A stretch of DNA of 50,205 nt from Sedimentisphaerales bacterium (GTDB lineage Bacteria; Planctomycetota; Phycisphaerae; Sedimentisphaerales; Anaerobacaceae), in contig JAFGBG010000085.1 in NCBI GenBank assembly GCA_016933295.1, positions 1-50,205 of the forward strand. The letters run 5' to 3'. Each line of letters begins with the position of its first letter. Position 1 is the first letter of the stretch. This document shows positions 25,839-34,055 of the stretch, piece by piece. A program made the position numbers and the translations under genes. Under the pieces are notes generated by a model. It was not told the DNA's origin. It ran no database searches and saw only the letters and a list, made by a program, of their open reading frames with translations.

Positions 25839-26121
25839 GCGGCAGCATTGGAAAATCGAAATTTCTGACAGTCACCTCAGGTCCACCGACCGAGCAGACA
25901 ACCAGCTTCGTCTTTGAATTAATTATCCGCATGAAGTTCTGGATTGCCCCGACGGTGTTCATTTCCCGCCGGCTCGGGCTGTCGGTGTCTTCGTCCGGAA
26001 TCTCGACTACAGGCGCCGCGTGAACCGCCCAACTGTCTTTGGATCTGAATAAATGGACGGCCTTGACTGTATAAGAGCTCATATTGACACCAATAATGTC
26101 CTTTTTTACGAGTTCCAACAC
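25783..26121 (-). pseudogene. Truncated pilM copy fused to a pilW tail
   Basis: The first 95 or so residues (DIIGVNMSSYTVKAVHLFRS to VRNFDFPMLPHE) follow PilM residue for residue with scattered changes. At about 25839 the sequence switches to the last 55 bases of the pilW-like gene, read in a different frame (NTENDRHYYGNKI). The nucleotide-binding glycine of VGVDIGSY is changed to VGVNMSSY, consistent with loss of function. It is the expected junction of a tandem duplication and is not a designed gene. Whether the 112-residue product is made is unknown. Its own start retains a ribosome site like that of pilM. Confidence 0.88.
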
Positions 26122-27711
26122 TATACTCCAGTTTGCTCCCGTATTCTAAAGACACTTTGTCATTATACGGTCGGGTAAATGAAATTGCAAAACTAATTTC
26201 CACCCCCGTCGAAGATAAAAACCGCCCCATCAATTTGTGTTATATAGAACTTCTCTTAAGTGCCTGTTTTTACTATATTTAGAAGGGGTATATTACATTC
26301 TCGCGAAGTCGAAACGCCGCAATACTTCGGCACTTCGGTTGTGCTTAACAAAGGGCGGGCTTTGCTCAGTACGAGCACTGTGTCTTAAATTTTGACTTTG
26401 ACGATATTTCCTAAATTGCTTCTTCCCACCAGCGTTGTATTGAAAAATAGCTCGGTTCTTCCACGGGATTGCTGAGGGTGGCATCAAAAATTAACTGCCC
26501 GGAATTTTTCACATCAATAGAACTACCGATAAAACTGCCGATATAATCTCCAGTATTCTTAATTTCAAGTGCCGCATTAGGCGCATAGATAGCACCCCAG
26601 AAATCGCCGGAATTTTTTATCTCTACTTTCGTACAATTCTCCGAACCATAAATCTTCATTCTCGCAGCTTGCATGTCATCGTTGTATATATATGAGCCGT
26701 TGTCGGCTATAAAATTCCCGTCCACATACAACGCTAATGAACCACCGGTTAAAATCCGAATCTCACCGCCGTTTTTAATATCAAAGGAGTTAGTAACAAT
26801 CGTTACTTCCCCGTCGATATATATTTTTTCGCTGTTTCCAATTGAGATCGGAGGAAATCCGTACATGCCCGCCGGAATTGTCGTAATTCCGCCGCTGCTC
26901 GGCGGTAACGTACTTGCACCTACTTCCGGCACAGGTTTATATGGAAAATCCAGATACTCAGAAGCGGCATAGGTCGGCCCGTTAATTATTGACGAGCTCT
27001 TATCGGAAATAACAACATCAGGATCGCCGCCGGGCCCTACTATTACTGCACCGTTAAATTCAAGATTAGGATGTAATTTAATCGCGCCGGGATCGTCACT
27101 GTCGGTCCTAACCGAAAAAGCAATACCACTGTCCGGAGGCACAACACCTACTCCGGCATATGAGCCGATTTCTATCGAAAACTCGCCATAGAACTGATTA
27201 TCCCAAATTGATGCCAGCGTACTCAGCGCATGGACCTTTTTCACCTGGTCTCTATAATATCCCGTCGAATGAATTAAAACCGTAGCAATACCATTAGGTT
27301 CTACCGCATAACTATATGTCGGCTGACTGTAAGCAGGATTTAACTGTACATCCGACCCATTTATACCGGAAAAATCCATCGATCCGGAAAACAACCTCTG
27401 GTTCAGAAGATGCAAAGCCTCTGTAAGTCCCGCATCGGCAGCTTCGCGCGCTACTACCGTGGAGTTATTTTGTGACGAGATAACTCTGCTGCCGAAACCC
27501 ATTCTCAGCATCCCCCAACCGATAATGGCTAAGCATACGCCGATAACAAGAACAAGCCCGACAATCGAACCACGTTCGCATTTCTTAAAACTTTTTCTTC
27601 TTTTATTCATAATCATACACCCTCAATTCCTTAACGCCCTTATATGGGTAATTTATTATGCCTTATTGCCGTAGTAGTTACGGTCATCTTAAGTGTTTCT
27701 AATTTATTCGT
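25839..27711 (-). repeat. Tandem duplication, copy B (pilW tail, pilX-like, pilM start)
   Basis: Partner of 23986-25838. It starts within the intact pilW-like gene (about 27711), covers the pilX-like gene at 26411-27610 and the gap 26122-26410, and ends in the pilM stub at 25839. By eye the coding parts agree at roughly three positions in four or better, with small length changes. The event is therefore old or fast evolving. Both breakpoints share the short sequence TCG..GCGG. Confidence 0.85.
26411..27610 (-). CDS. PilX-type pilus protein with beta-helix-like C-terminal domain (copy B)
   Basis: The 399-residue paralogue of the copy A protein has the same layout: CERGSIVGLVLVIGVCLAI, AREAADAGLTEALHLLNQ, a variable middle and the repeats KNSGDFWGAIYAPNAA and VKNSGQLIFDATLSN at the end. 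Differences cluster in the middle (residues of about 80-190), where a surface-exposed domain could vary. The start at 27610 is set by analogy to copy A; an ATG six bases upstream is equally possible. It lies directly downstream of the intact pilW-like gene, so this was the original pilW-pilX neighbourhood. Confidence 0.82.
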   Translation of the reverse strand: MNKRRKSFKKCERGSIVGLVLVIGVCLAIIGWGMLRMGFGSRVISSQNNSTVVAREAADAGLTEALHLLNQRLFSGSMDFSGINGSDVQLNPAYSQPTYSYAVEPNGIATVLIHSTGYYRDQVKKVHALSTLASIWDNQFYGEFSIEIGSYAGVGVVPPDSGIAFSVRTDSDDPGAIKLHPNLEFNGAVIVGPGGDPDVVISDKSSSIINGPTYAASEYLDFPYKPVPEVGASTLPPSSGGITTIPAGMYGFPPISIGNSEKIYIDGEVTIVTNSFDIKNGGEIRILTGGSLALYVDGNFIADNGSYIYNDDMQAARMKIYGSENCTKVEIKNSGDFWGAIYAPNAALEIKNTGDYIGSFIGSSIDVKNSGQLIFDATLSNPVEEPSYFSIQRWWEEAI

Positions 27712-28245
27712 ATTTTGCGGATTGCTTTCATTATCAAGCACTAATTCCATCCTAATAGAGACGCCTTTAATAGTAAACTCGACTAAATCAACGTTATGAG
27801 CAACTGTTAAAGTATTAAGTACCTCTTGCTTATTCCAAAACCACTGGGTACTAGTTATAACCAAATTTAAGACTCCGGTAACAACAACCAGCTCGGTATC
27901 ATCACCATTTTGAACCGTATAGAAATGTGCATACCTGTCCGGTAAAACAGCCAACGTCACATCGTTCGGATCGGAATAATAAAATACCGTAAGGTCATCG
28001 CCTTCTTCATTAATCTCAACATATTCTATTATGGACTCACGCACGATTCGGTCGAATATCCTTCTGGCTTCATAGGCGTTTCTTACTACCTCGCTATTGA
28101 TGCGTTCAAACATCGTATTGTAGTTCCTGTGACCTGATACGAGAATCCCCGAGATACCGACTACAAGTATCATCACCGCCAGGACGGCTATCATCAATTC
28201 TATGAGCGTGACGGCTCTTCTGAATTTGTATCTTTGCAAAATCAT
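27640..28245 (-). CDS. Minor prepilin, PilW/GspJ-like (set 2)
   Basis: The 201-residue protein has a short basic leader and a class III signal (KFRRAVTLIELMIAVLAVM). Glu+5 is present but an alanine stands where the prepilin peptidase normally cuts after glycine. After the hydrophobic helix, NYNTMFERINSEVVRNAYEARRIFDRIVRESI resembles the PilW/GspJ alpha-helical region, and the remainder is a beta-rich globular domain. It follows a PilV-like gene and precedes a PilX-like gene, as in minor pilin operons. Its last 70 or so bases are duplicated at about 25785-25838. Confidence 0.85.
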   Translation of the reverse strand: MILQRYKFRRAVTLIELMIAVLAVMILVVGISGILVSGHRNYNTMFERINSEVVRNAYEARRIFDRIVRESIIEYVEINEEGDDLTVFYYSDPNDVTLAVLPDRYAHFYTVQNGDDTELVVVTGVLNLVITSTQWFWNKQEVLNTLTVAHNVDLVEFTIKGVSIRMELVLDNESNPQNTNKLETLKMTVTTTAIRHNKLPI

Positions 28246-28271
28246 ATTCTACCACATCAATATTTTGCCGA

Positions 28272-28763
28272 TTAATAAATAGGAAAACCATGAAGAACAA
28301 TCGAAGCGGGACGGTCTCCAAGTCCCGAATTAGAGCTTTGCCCGTAGTCGTCCGGATTCCAGGCAACGAGCACTTCCATTTTCGGCAGCGGCTCCGAATT
28401 ATACGTTAGTTTCACGAAATACGATACACCGTTAATCTTTATCATTGGAGTACCCAGAGGGGGACTTGTGCCGGCCATCCCACCGGACGGGACAATAGTA
28501 TTAGAAGTATTAACTACAATATCTGGACTGGCCAACTGGCCCGGATCGAAAGCAGTTATGTCCACTTGGTCCGCCTTCCACGCTTCCATTACAAGCAGGC
28601 CCAGCCGTGTGGCGGTCGCCCGAACGTCCGCCGCACGGGCATTCGCGGCACAGGAATACATATAACTTATCACGCCTATCACAATCACCATAATAATCAA
28701 CAGTGAAATCAGAACTTCGATAAGCGTAAGAGCTTTCCTGAATTTGCCTGAATTATTTTTCAT
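28272..28763 (-). CDS. Minor prepilin, PilV/GspI-like (set 2)
   Basis: The 163-residue protein has the leader MKNNSGKFRKA and the prepilin helix LTLIEVLISLLIIMVIVIGVI. As in the next gene, alanine replaces the glycine before the expected cut, and Glu+5 is kept. The segment NARAADVRATATRLGLLVMEAWK matches the PilV pattern. It is the first gene of the second PilV-PilW-PilX set. It is separated by 256 bases from the set upstream, a gap that may hold a separate promoter, although I see no strong boxes. Confidence 0.83.
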   Translation of the reverse strand: MKNNSGKFRKALTLIEVLISLLIIMVIVIGVISYMYSCAANARAADVRATATRLGLLVMEAWKADQVDITAFDPGQLASPDIVVNTSNTIVPSGGMAGTSPPLGTPMIKINGVSYFVKLTYNSEPLPKMEVLVAWNPDDYGQSSNSGLGDRPASIVLHGFPIY

Positions 28764-29019
28764 TTCTCTTCAATTTCAAAATCCTAACCGGTATGAGATT
28801 TAAATTATATTATATGATTTTTTATCGGTTCTTTGTTTACTTATTTTAACAAAAAATATTGTTTTTAAATAAAATAGACTGATTTTGTCGAAAAAATCGG
28901 ATTTAAAATCCGAAAATTACATTTTCCTCCGTTTTGAAGACGAAATTGAGAGCTTTTTTCTCCCCCCTATTTTATTATATGCCCTTATTAAACGCAGTTT
29001 ACGAGAAATCCGGCGATTT

Positions 29020-30729
29020 TTAATCGGGGCTGTTTTCCAGCCGGTAATCGTGCCAGCCCGCCGGAGCGGGAACATATTTACCGCCGAACCAAATATTTCC
29101 CGGCAGAACACCCTCGAGAAGCCTGTTATCGACAGTATAATATTTGGCGTATCCGTCTAAGCCAAATAGGCCCACAGCACCCCTTACCGATTCCGAAATC
29201 GCCCCTACAAGAATAAGCTCGTCCTGCACACCGCTGGCTTCTTTTCTGCCGCCGTGACTTCCCCTCATGACGTTCTCTGCGCCCCAGCCGCCCCCGCCGA
29301 CCGTTAACGCGGCTTCGACGACGGTCGGGTCCGGCAAATACCTGTCGGTTCCGGTGCCGTTGCCGACCGGGACGTACGAATGAGTCCCTTCAACGAGCAT
29401 ATCGGGAACGCTCGGCTGGGCGGGGCCGGGATAATTATTTATCCCGCCGACAGGATAACTCGATATCCCCGGATCAATCACCTTTATAACACCCTGGGCA
29501 ATAAGTCCCAGAACGTTCTGATTATTTTTGTGCGGCAGTCCTGTCAGCCCGTGATGGGGACCATCGACAACGACCGAATCGGCAATCCAGATATTGCCGG
29601 TAGCCACTATCGTTAATTTACCTTTAACGACCATATTTTCGTAATCGGCGCTTCCTATTACAATATTTCCATCGACGAAAATCTGGCCTCCCGGCTCGCT
29701 TTCCTTGTCGGCGAACGTTTGTGTGACGTACGTATCTTCTATCGCGAACGTCAGCGGCACTTGAACATCGGGCCTGTAATGATACGCGTAAATATCGTAT
29801 TTCATAAAGTTTTCGCCGCCGCTGCCGGGCACTATACGATAATCCCAGCTTATCGCCCGCTGGTAACCCTGTACGGTGCAATTGTTCGTGGCGCGTACCA
29901 TTCCCGTTCCGGAATCAACGAAAAATTCGAGCTGCACCGCACTGTTGGGATTCGGCACAGCGGCGGTTCCGACCGGCGTAAAGACAAAGGACGGCTTGGT
30001 GCTGGCGCGAAAACGGTCGACCTTGCTCTGTACGGCGACCTCGTCGGTGATTTTTACATCCGGCTGGTCGAAACTTATGCCGCCCTCGAAATATCCCATA
30101 ATCGCCCCGTATTTGTCCGTGCTTCCGGCATAACGCGACTCGCCCATCTCGACTTCCTGCAGAAACTGAGGCGTCCCGAGGGTGTAAATATCCCTGCCGT
30201 CGGGGCTGTCGCGAAGGTCGTTTATATGAACCTTAATATCGACCACCTCGGTGTCGGTAAAATAAACAGGCGAAGTAGATGACTCGCTATAAGGAATGCG
30301 GCAGGCTCCCATATCCCAGCCGCCGATTTTCTGGACAACCAGAACATCCACGACACGGCTTGCCGAGCCGCTGTAACCGGTCGAAACTATCCTGAAGACC
30401 GGCCGCATACCGATAAAATCGTAGAACTGGACCTCGTAATTGCAGCGGCTGTTCTCGAAAACAAGAGTCCCCGACGAGCCGGAGTCGCTGTCGGCCAGGC
30501 CGCTCAATACGTCCGGCTGCCGGCTCATCCAGAATATGCCGGTCTCGTAGCCGGCCTCGGCGGCCAGCATCGATATAGTCTGTCTCTTAATTTGTGCCGC
30601 TCGTATCCGCACTCCGTAGCAGATATGTAATAATCCCGCACCAAGTAAAGTCAGAACAAGTGCCGCAACCATGGCCAGAACCAAAGCATAAGCACTGTTT
30701 CTCTTCGAATGCTTCATTATTGTTTTCAT
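29020..30729 (-). CDS. Large PilX-type pilus protein (set 1)
   Basis: The 569-residue protein has an N-terminal hydrophobic helix (SAYALVLAMVAALVLTLLGAG) followed by QTISMLAAEAGYETGIFWMS. This is the same AAEAG element seen in the two smaller PilX-like proteins and in PilX of other systems. The large remainder is beta-rich, with glycine-rich turns and repeats such as IFVDGNIVIGS and VKGKLTIVATGNIWIAD, suggesting a beta-helix domain. The region is more GC-rich than the second pilin set. It could be an adhesive or structural pilus tip subunit. GGTGAGAT precedes the ATG at 30729; a methionine four residues in is an alternative. Confidence 0.8.
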   Translation of the reverse strand: MKTIMKHSKRNSAYALVLAMVAALVLTLLGAGLLHICYGVRIRAAQIKRQTISMLAAEAGYETGIFWMSRQPDVLSGLADSDSGSSGTLVFENSRCNYEVQFYDFIGMRPVFRIVSTGYSGSASRVVDVLVVQKIGGWDMGACRIPYSESSTSPVYFTDTEVVDIKVHINDLRDSPDGRDIYTLGTPQFLQEVEMGESRYAGSTDKYGAIMGYFEGGISFDQPDVKITDEVAVQSKVDRFRASTKPSFVFTPVGTAAVPNPNSAVQLEFFVDSGTGMVRATNNCTVQGYQRAISWDYRIVPGSGGENFMKYDIYAYHYRPDVQVPLTFAIEDTYVTQTFADKESEPGGQIFVDGNIVIGSADYENMVVKGKLTIVATGNIWIADSVVVDGPHHGLTGLPHKNNQNVLGLIAQGVIKVIDPGISSYPVGGINNYPGPAQPSVPDMLVEGTHSYVPVGNGTGTDRYLPDPTVVEAALTVGGGGWGAENVMRGSHGGRKEASGVQDELILVGAISESVRGAVGLFGLDGYAKYYTVDNRLLEGVLPGNIWFGGKYVPAPAGWHDYRLENSPD

Positions 30730-30743
30730 GATATCTCACCATA

Positions 30744-31400
30744 TTATGGCCAGACATTCCGCATCAGAGTGGCGGTTTTCACCGTTATACTCCGTTCCTC
30801 TTCGGGGTCATAAAGCCGCAAGCTGAGCTTGACGCAGCCCTTTCCATCACCCGCGGCGTTTTTTGTCGTATGGCTGAATTCGATTGATTCGACGTTTTCG
30901 GCAAGAACCCGTGAATTCGAGCTGTGCCTTTTATGTCCCGACGGGCCTACGGCGCCCGGCGGATACGGCCCCCGGTCAACCATTAATTTGCCGTCATCGA
31001 CGTAGAAAAACGCATAAGCGTTGCCGGTGACGTCGGCATCCATAAAGTCGGCGTTCAATTCCTCGTCCCAGTATCGAAATTCCACCGCGTCACCGAAAAC
31101 CACCTCTTCCGGATCGAACATCGACGACGGAAGCACCGGCAAATAGGATTCGCCGGCCGAGACGTACAGCCTGTAATCCGATTTATTCGACCTTCTGCCG
31201 ACCGAGCCGAAGGCTAACATAGTCTCGAGCGAGTTTACCTGGAGATTGCCGTTGGCGTACTCGAAGGCGTCGTTCCAGCTCCTGTGACCGGAAACCAGCA
31301 AAGCACCCACCGTCAGTACGACGATAAGCGAGGCGGTCATCGCTATAACCAGCTCGACAAGAGTCAGGCCCGCCCTGAATTTTGTGTTGTTCGTATTCAT
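30744..31400 (-). CDS. Minor prepilin, PilW/GspJ-like (set 1)
   Basis: The 218-residue protein has the class III signal KFRAGLTLVELVIAMTASLIVV, with a normal glycine before the predicted cut and Glu+5. The stretch GALLVSGHRSWNDAFEYANG parallels the ILVSGHRNYNTMFERINS of the PilW-like protein in set 2, so the two sets are homologous. A globular domain with alternating beta strands completes it. The gene lies 14 bases upstream of the large PilX-like gene and 13 bases downstream of the PilV-like gene, in one transcription unit. Confidence 0.86.
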   Translation of the reverse strand: MNTNNTKFRAGLTLVELVIAMTASLIVVLTVGALLVSGHRSWNDAFEYANGNLQVNSLETMLAFGSVGRRSNKSDYRLYVSAGESYLPVLPSSMFDPEEVVFGDAVEFRYWDEELNADFMDADVTGNAYAFFYVDDGKLMVDRGPYPPGAVGPSGHKRHSSNSRVLAENVESIEFSHTTKNAAGDGKGCVKLSLRLYDPEEERSITVKTATLMRNVWP

Positions 31401-31413
31401 AATATTTTCTCGC

Positions 31414-31887
31414 CTAATCCCGGCCTTTCCTTGCGTAGGTGGTCAGGATAATAGAAGGGTCGTCGTCGTCCACGTCCCCGGAGCCGAAGTCCTGACGCCA
31501 CTGTATTTCGACGGCAAGCCGACGCAGCGTGACATGCGCGAATTCGTCTTCGTCGATATCTTCGTACGAAAGCGAAAGATGCAGCTTTATACCGTCAACT
31601 GTGATAACGTAGCTGCCGTTGTCGCCGGCAACCGGCTTCTCGAAACCGACCTCCAGAGTAGTGGCGTCGTAGTTTTCGAGATTCGGCGCGCCGGCGCCTT
31701 TCCAGTCTTCCATCAGAAGCTGACCTGCGCGGGTCGCCGCCAGTTCGGCGCGTGCGATATGGAAATGTGTCGCCCCGAGGTATTGATATGCAAGCCCGCC
31801 GAGAGCCAGAACGGCCACAACTGCTGCGGCCACCAAAGCCTCAACGAGTGAGACAGCCCTCCTGAAGCTGTGTTTTTGCGCAATCAT
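31414..31887 (-). CDS. Minor prepilin, PilV/GspI-like (set 1)
   Basis: The 157-residue protein has the leader MIAQKHSFRRA and the helix VSLVEALVAAAVVAVLALGGLAY. Alanine occupies the position before the predicted cut, as in set 2, and Glu+5 is kept. HIARAELAATRAGQLLMEDWK parallels the PilV-like protein of set 2. The C-terminal part is acidic (GSGDVDDDDPS). It begins the first PilV-PilW-PilX set, downstream of the major-type prepilin gene. Confidence 0.83.
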   Translation of the reverse strand: MIAQKHSFRRAVSLVEALVAAAVVAVLALGGLAYQYLGATHFHIARAELAATRAGQLLMEDWKGAGAPNLENYDATTLEVGFEKPVAGDNGSYVITVDGIKLHLSLSYEDIDEDEFAHVTLRRLAVEIQWRQDFGSGDVDDDDPSIILTTYARKGRD

Positions 31888-32211
31888 AATATCAGCACTC
31901 CTTTTGCCGGCCGGATTCCGTTCTAATCTGTCGGCGGCTCGAAAACCGCCCTTAAAAAACTAAACGACACCAAACAGAATCCAGCGTTTCGTTCAGCGCT
32001 AAATATCCGATTTTGCTTTTCTATAATGCTCTATATAAAACACACCCTCTCAACTGTCACTTAGCTCATATTAACTTTTTCTTTTTAATACTCTTTATTC
32101 AAAGCAAGCCAAGCTCGCTGTCTCTTCTTTTCTTACAGCTTTTTTAAAAAATCAAAAATTAATCCCAAGGAATTTGGTTCTATTTAACTATATAATCCAA
32201 TTTCCAGGATT
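31888..32211. other. AT-rich gap between the prepilin gene and minor pilin set 1
   Basis: This 324-base gap has no gene. A weak stem (AGCGAGC with GCTTGCT, near 32105-32121) might mark the end of the prepilin transcript or lower downstream expression. The gap may also carry the promoter of the minor pilin set, but no boxes of quality are seen. Confidence 0.45.
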
Positions 32212-32637
32212 TTATCTTTCAGTTCTTGTCCAAGTACCCTCATGGTCCAATTCCCAGGATGCTACTGTCGGAAAAAGGTCAGTATCATCTGAGGCAACCT
32301 GGACTGTATAATACACAGGATAGTCTGATGATGCATCTTGCAAAGCTGGTTCCACTGTAAAGCTGTAGTTAGCTATTGTAAAATACTTGCCTTGCATATC
32401 CTGGGCTGTTACATAATCTGATATCGCGATAGGCATTGTTATCCCATCTTCAAAACCGACTTCAGCAGCCATAGCACGGACGGCAGTCGCGATTGTCCCA
32501 CAACCTGCCTTTCCCTCGGACCATCTTGCCGCTTCAAGACGGGCCTGCATAAGTGGAATCAGGACAGCCGCCAGAACCGCGACAATCAGAACCACAACCA
32601 TCAATTCAATCAGTGTAAAACCTTTTCTACTTCTCAT
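32212..32637 (-). CDS. Major-type prepilin (PilA/GspG-like)
   Basis: The 141-residue prepilin has the textbook signal MRSRKGFTLIELMVVVLIVAVLAAVLIP, with cleavage expected after Gly6 and Glu at +5. The helix continues through MQARLEAARWSEGKAGCGTIATAVRAMAAEVG, and a small beta domain ends in WELDHEGTWTRTER. The start at 32637 is supported by AAGGAGAAAA upstream; an open frame extends 165 bases further but reads as unlike a protein. It is the only prepilin here with the canonical G/FTLIE site, which suggests it forms the pilus shaft or pseudopilus. It is 170 bases downstream of pilC. Confidence 0.92.
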   Translation of the reverse strand: MRSRKGFTLIELMVVVLIVAVLAAVLIPLMQARLEAARWSEGKAGCGTIATAVRAMAAEVGFEDGITMPIAISDYVTAQDMQGKYFTIANYSFTVEPALQDASSDYPVYYTVQVASDDTDLFPTVASWELDHEGTWTRTER

Positions 32638-32807
32638 GATATTTTTCTCCTTAATAAAGAACGTTTTTTCATTATAAATCCATTTTCGATTTTTAAGGTC
32701 TCCGTACTGTGGGCCATTGATTTTAATTTCATTTTCATAGTTGTCAAGTAAATTAAAAAAATCGGTTTTATTTTCTCCTTTCTTCTGTATTCTTTCTTCC
32801 ATCTCCT

Positions 32808-34031
32808 TTATACACCGCTTCTTATATCGGAAATCTGGAAAATCGGCAGATATAAAGCCAGAACAACTATCAAAACAATAATACCTACGATAATAATCAA
32901 AAGAGGCTCGAGCAGCGAGGTAATAGTAGTTATCGTGGCATCGACTTTGTCCTCGTAAAAATCCGCCGTCCTGTCCAAGGTCTTCCAGAGCGAGCCGCTC
33001 TCTTCGCCGGCGCGGACCATCTTTATGACCATATTGGGAAAGAATTTCGAGGTCGCCATGCTCAAAAAGATGCTCGTGCCGCTTACTATATTTTCCCTTG
33101 TCTTCTCCAGAGCGTTGCAGATTACATCGTTTTTCGTCATCTCGGAAAGAATCTCGAACGCCTCTAACACGGGCACGCCGCCCCGAAGCAGGTTCGACAT
33201 TGTCTTGCAGAAAGACGCTATAAAGGCCTGTTTAATCAATTTACCGAACAAGGGCACCCGCAAAAACAGCCTCGAACAGATACTGTGGAAAGTCGGCGAA
33301 TATTTATAAAGCACCACATATAAAATCACGAATAACAGCAGTCCTCCTAAAATATAAACCATATTGGAATATATCACATTATAGACGCCCATAAAAGCCT
33401 GCGTGAAAGCGGGAAGCTGCCCCGCGCCGAAGCGATCGAACAGGTCGGTGAATCGCGGTATGACCAATGTCATAATAACCGCAACGACTACAATCACAAA
33501 ACCGAAAACGAAGGCCGGATAGGCCATAGCCTTCTTGATTTTGCGGGCGAGCCTGTCGCGGTTGGTGTAATATTCGGCAACCCTGCGAAAAGCCACCGAG
33601 ATATTTCCGCCGGTCTCGCCGGCCATAATAAGCGAACAGACAAGCTTGTTGAAAACATTCGGATAATCCACCATGCTCTCGGAAACGCTTTCGCCGCGCT
33701 CGACCCTTTCGAGAATGGTCTCCAGTACCTTCTGGAGCCGGGCGTTATCGATGTCTTCGGCGATGGCGTCGAGGGCCTCGACAATTGTTATGCCGCCCTC
33801 GACCATTGTCGTCATCTGCCAGAAAACCGCCGCAAGCTCCGAAGACCGGATTCGCTGGAAAGCGGGAATATGAAGCTTCTTTCTGGTCCCGATTGAAACT
33901 ATTTCGACGGAAATCGGTGTATAGTCCTGGCCCTGAAGCCAGCTAAGAACATCCGACTCCGAAGCCGCCTTGGTTACACCTTCCTTGATATCACCGGAAT
34001 AATCTCGAGCAACATATCTGAATACAAGCAC
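32808..34031 (-). CDS. pilC: Inner-membrane platform protein (PilC/GspF)
   Basis: The 407-residue polytopic membrane protein is the platform on which prepilins are assembled. It shows the usual two repeated cytoplasmic domains (FWQMTTMVEGGITIVEALDAI and FCKTMSNLLRGGVPVLEAFEIL), each followed by a membrane segment (YPAFVFGFVIVVVAVIMTLVIP and the C-terminal LLEPLLIIIVGIIVLIVVLALYLPIF). The length is typical. The start codon is GTG at 34031 with AAGAGGA about eight bases upstream. It lies 24 bases downstream of pilB. Confidence 0.95.
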   Translation of the reverse strand: MLVFRYVARDYSGDIKEGVTKAASESDVLSWLQGQDYTPISVEIVSIGTRKKLHIPAFQRIRSSELAAVFWQMTTMVEGGITIVEALDAIAEDIDNARLQKVLETILERVERGESVSESMVDYPNVFNKLVCSLIMAGETGGNISVAFRRVAEYYTNRDRLARKIKKAMAYPAFVFGFVIVVVAVIMTLVIPRFTDLFDRFGAGQLPAFTQAFMGVYNVIYSNMVYILGGLLLFVILYVVLYKYSPTFHSICSRLFLRVPLFGKLIKQAFIASFCKTMSNLLRGGVPVLEAFEILSEMTKNDVICNALEKTRENIVSGTSIFLSMATSKFFPNMVIKMVRAGEESGSLWKTLDRTADFYEDKVDATITTITSLLEPLLIIIVGIIVLIVVLALYLPIFQISDIRSGV

Positions 34032-34055
34032 TGATAAATCCTCTTAAATTTTCTC

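Noticed and set aside
29719-30282. 187-codon plus-strand frame opposite the large PilX-like gene
   Set aside because: It is a shadow of the GC-rich minus-strand gene, without a domain or a ribosome site.
32638-32802. 55-codon N-terminal extension of the prepilin gene
   Set aside because: It would place the prepilin signal far from the N terminus, which prevents processing. A strong AAGGAG site supports the internal ATG.
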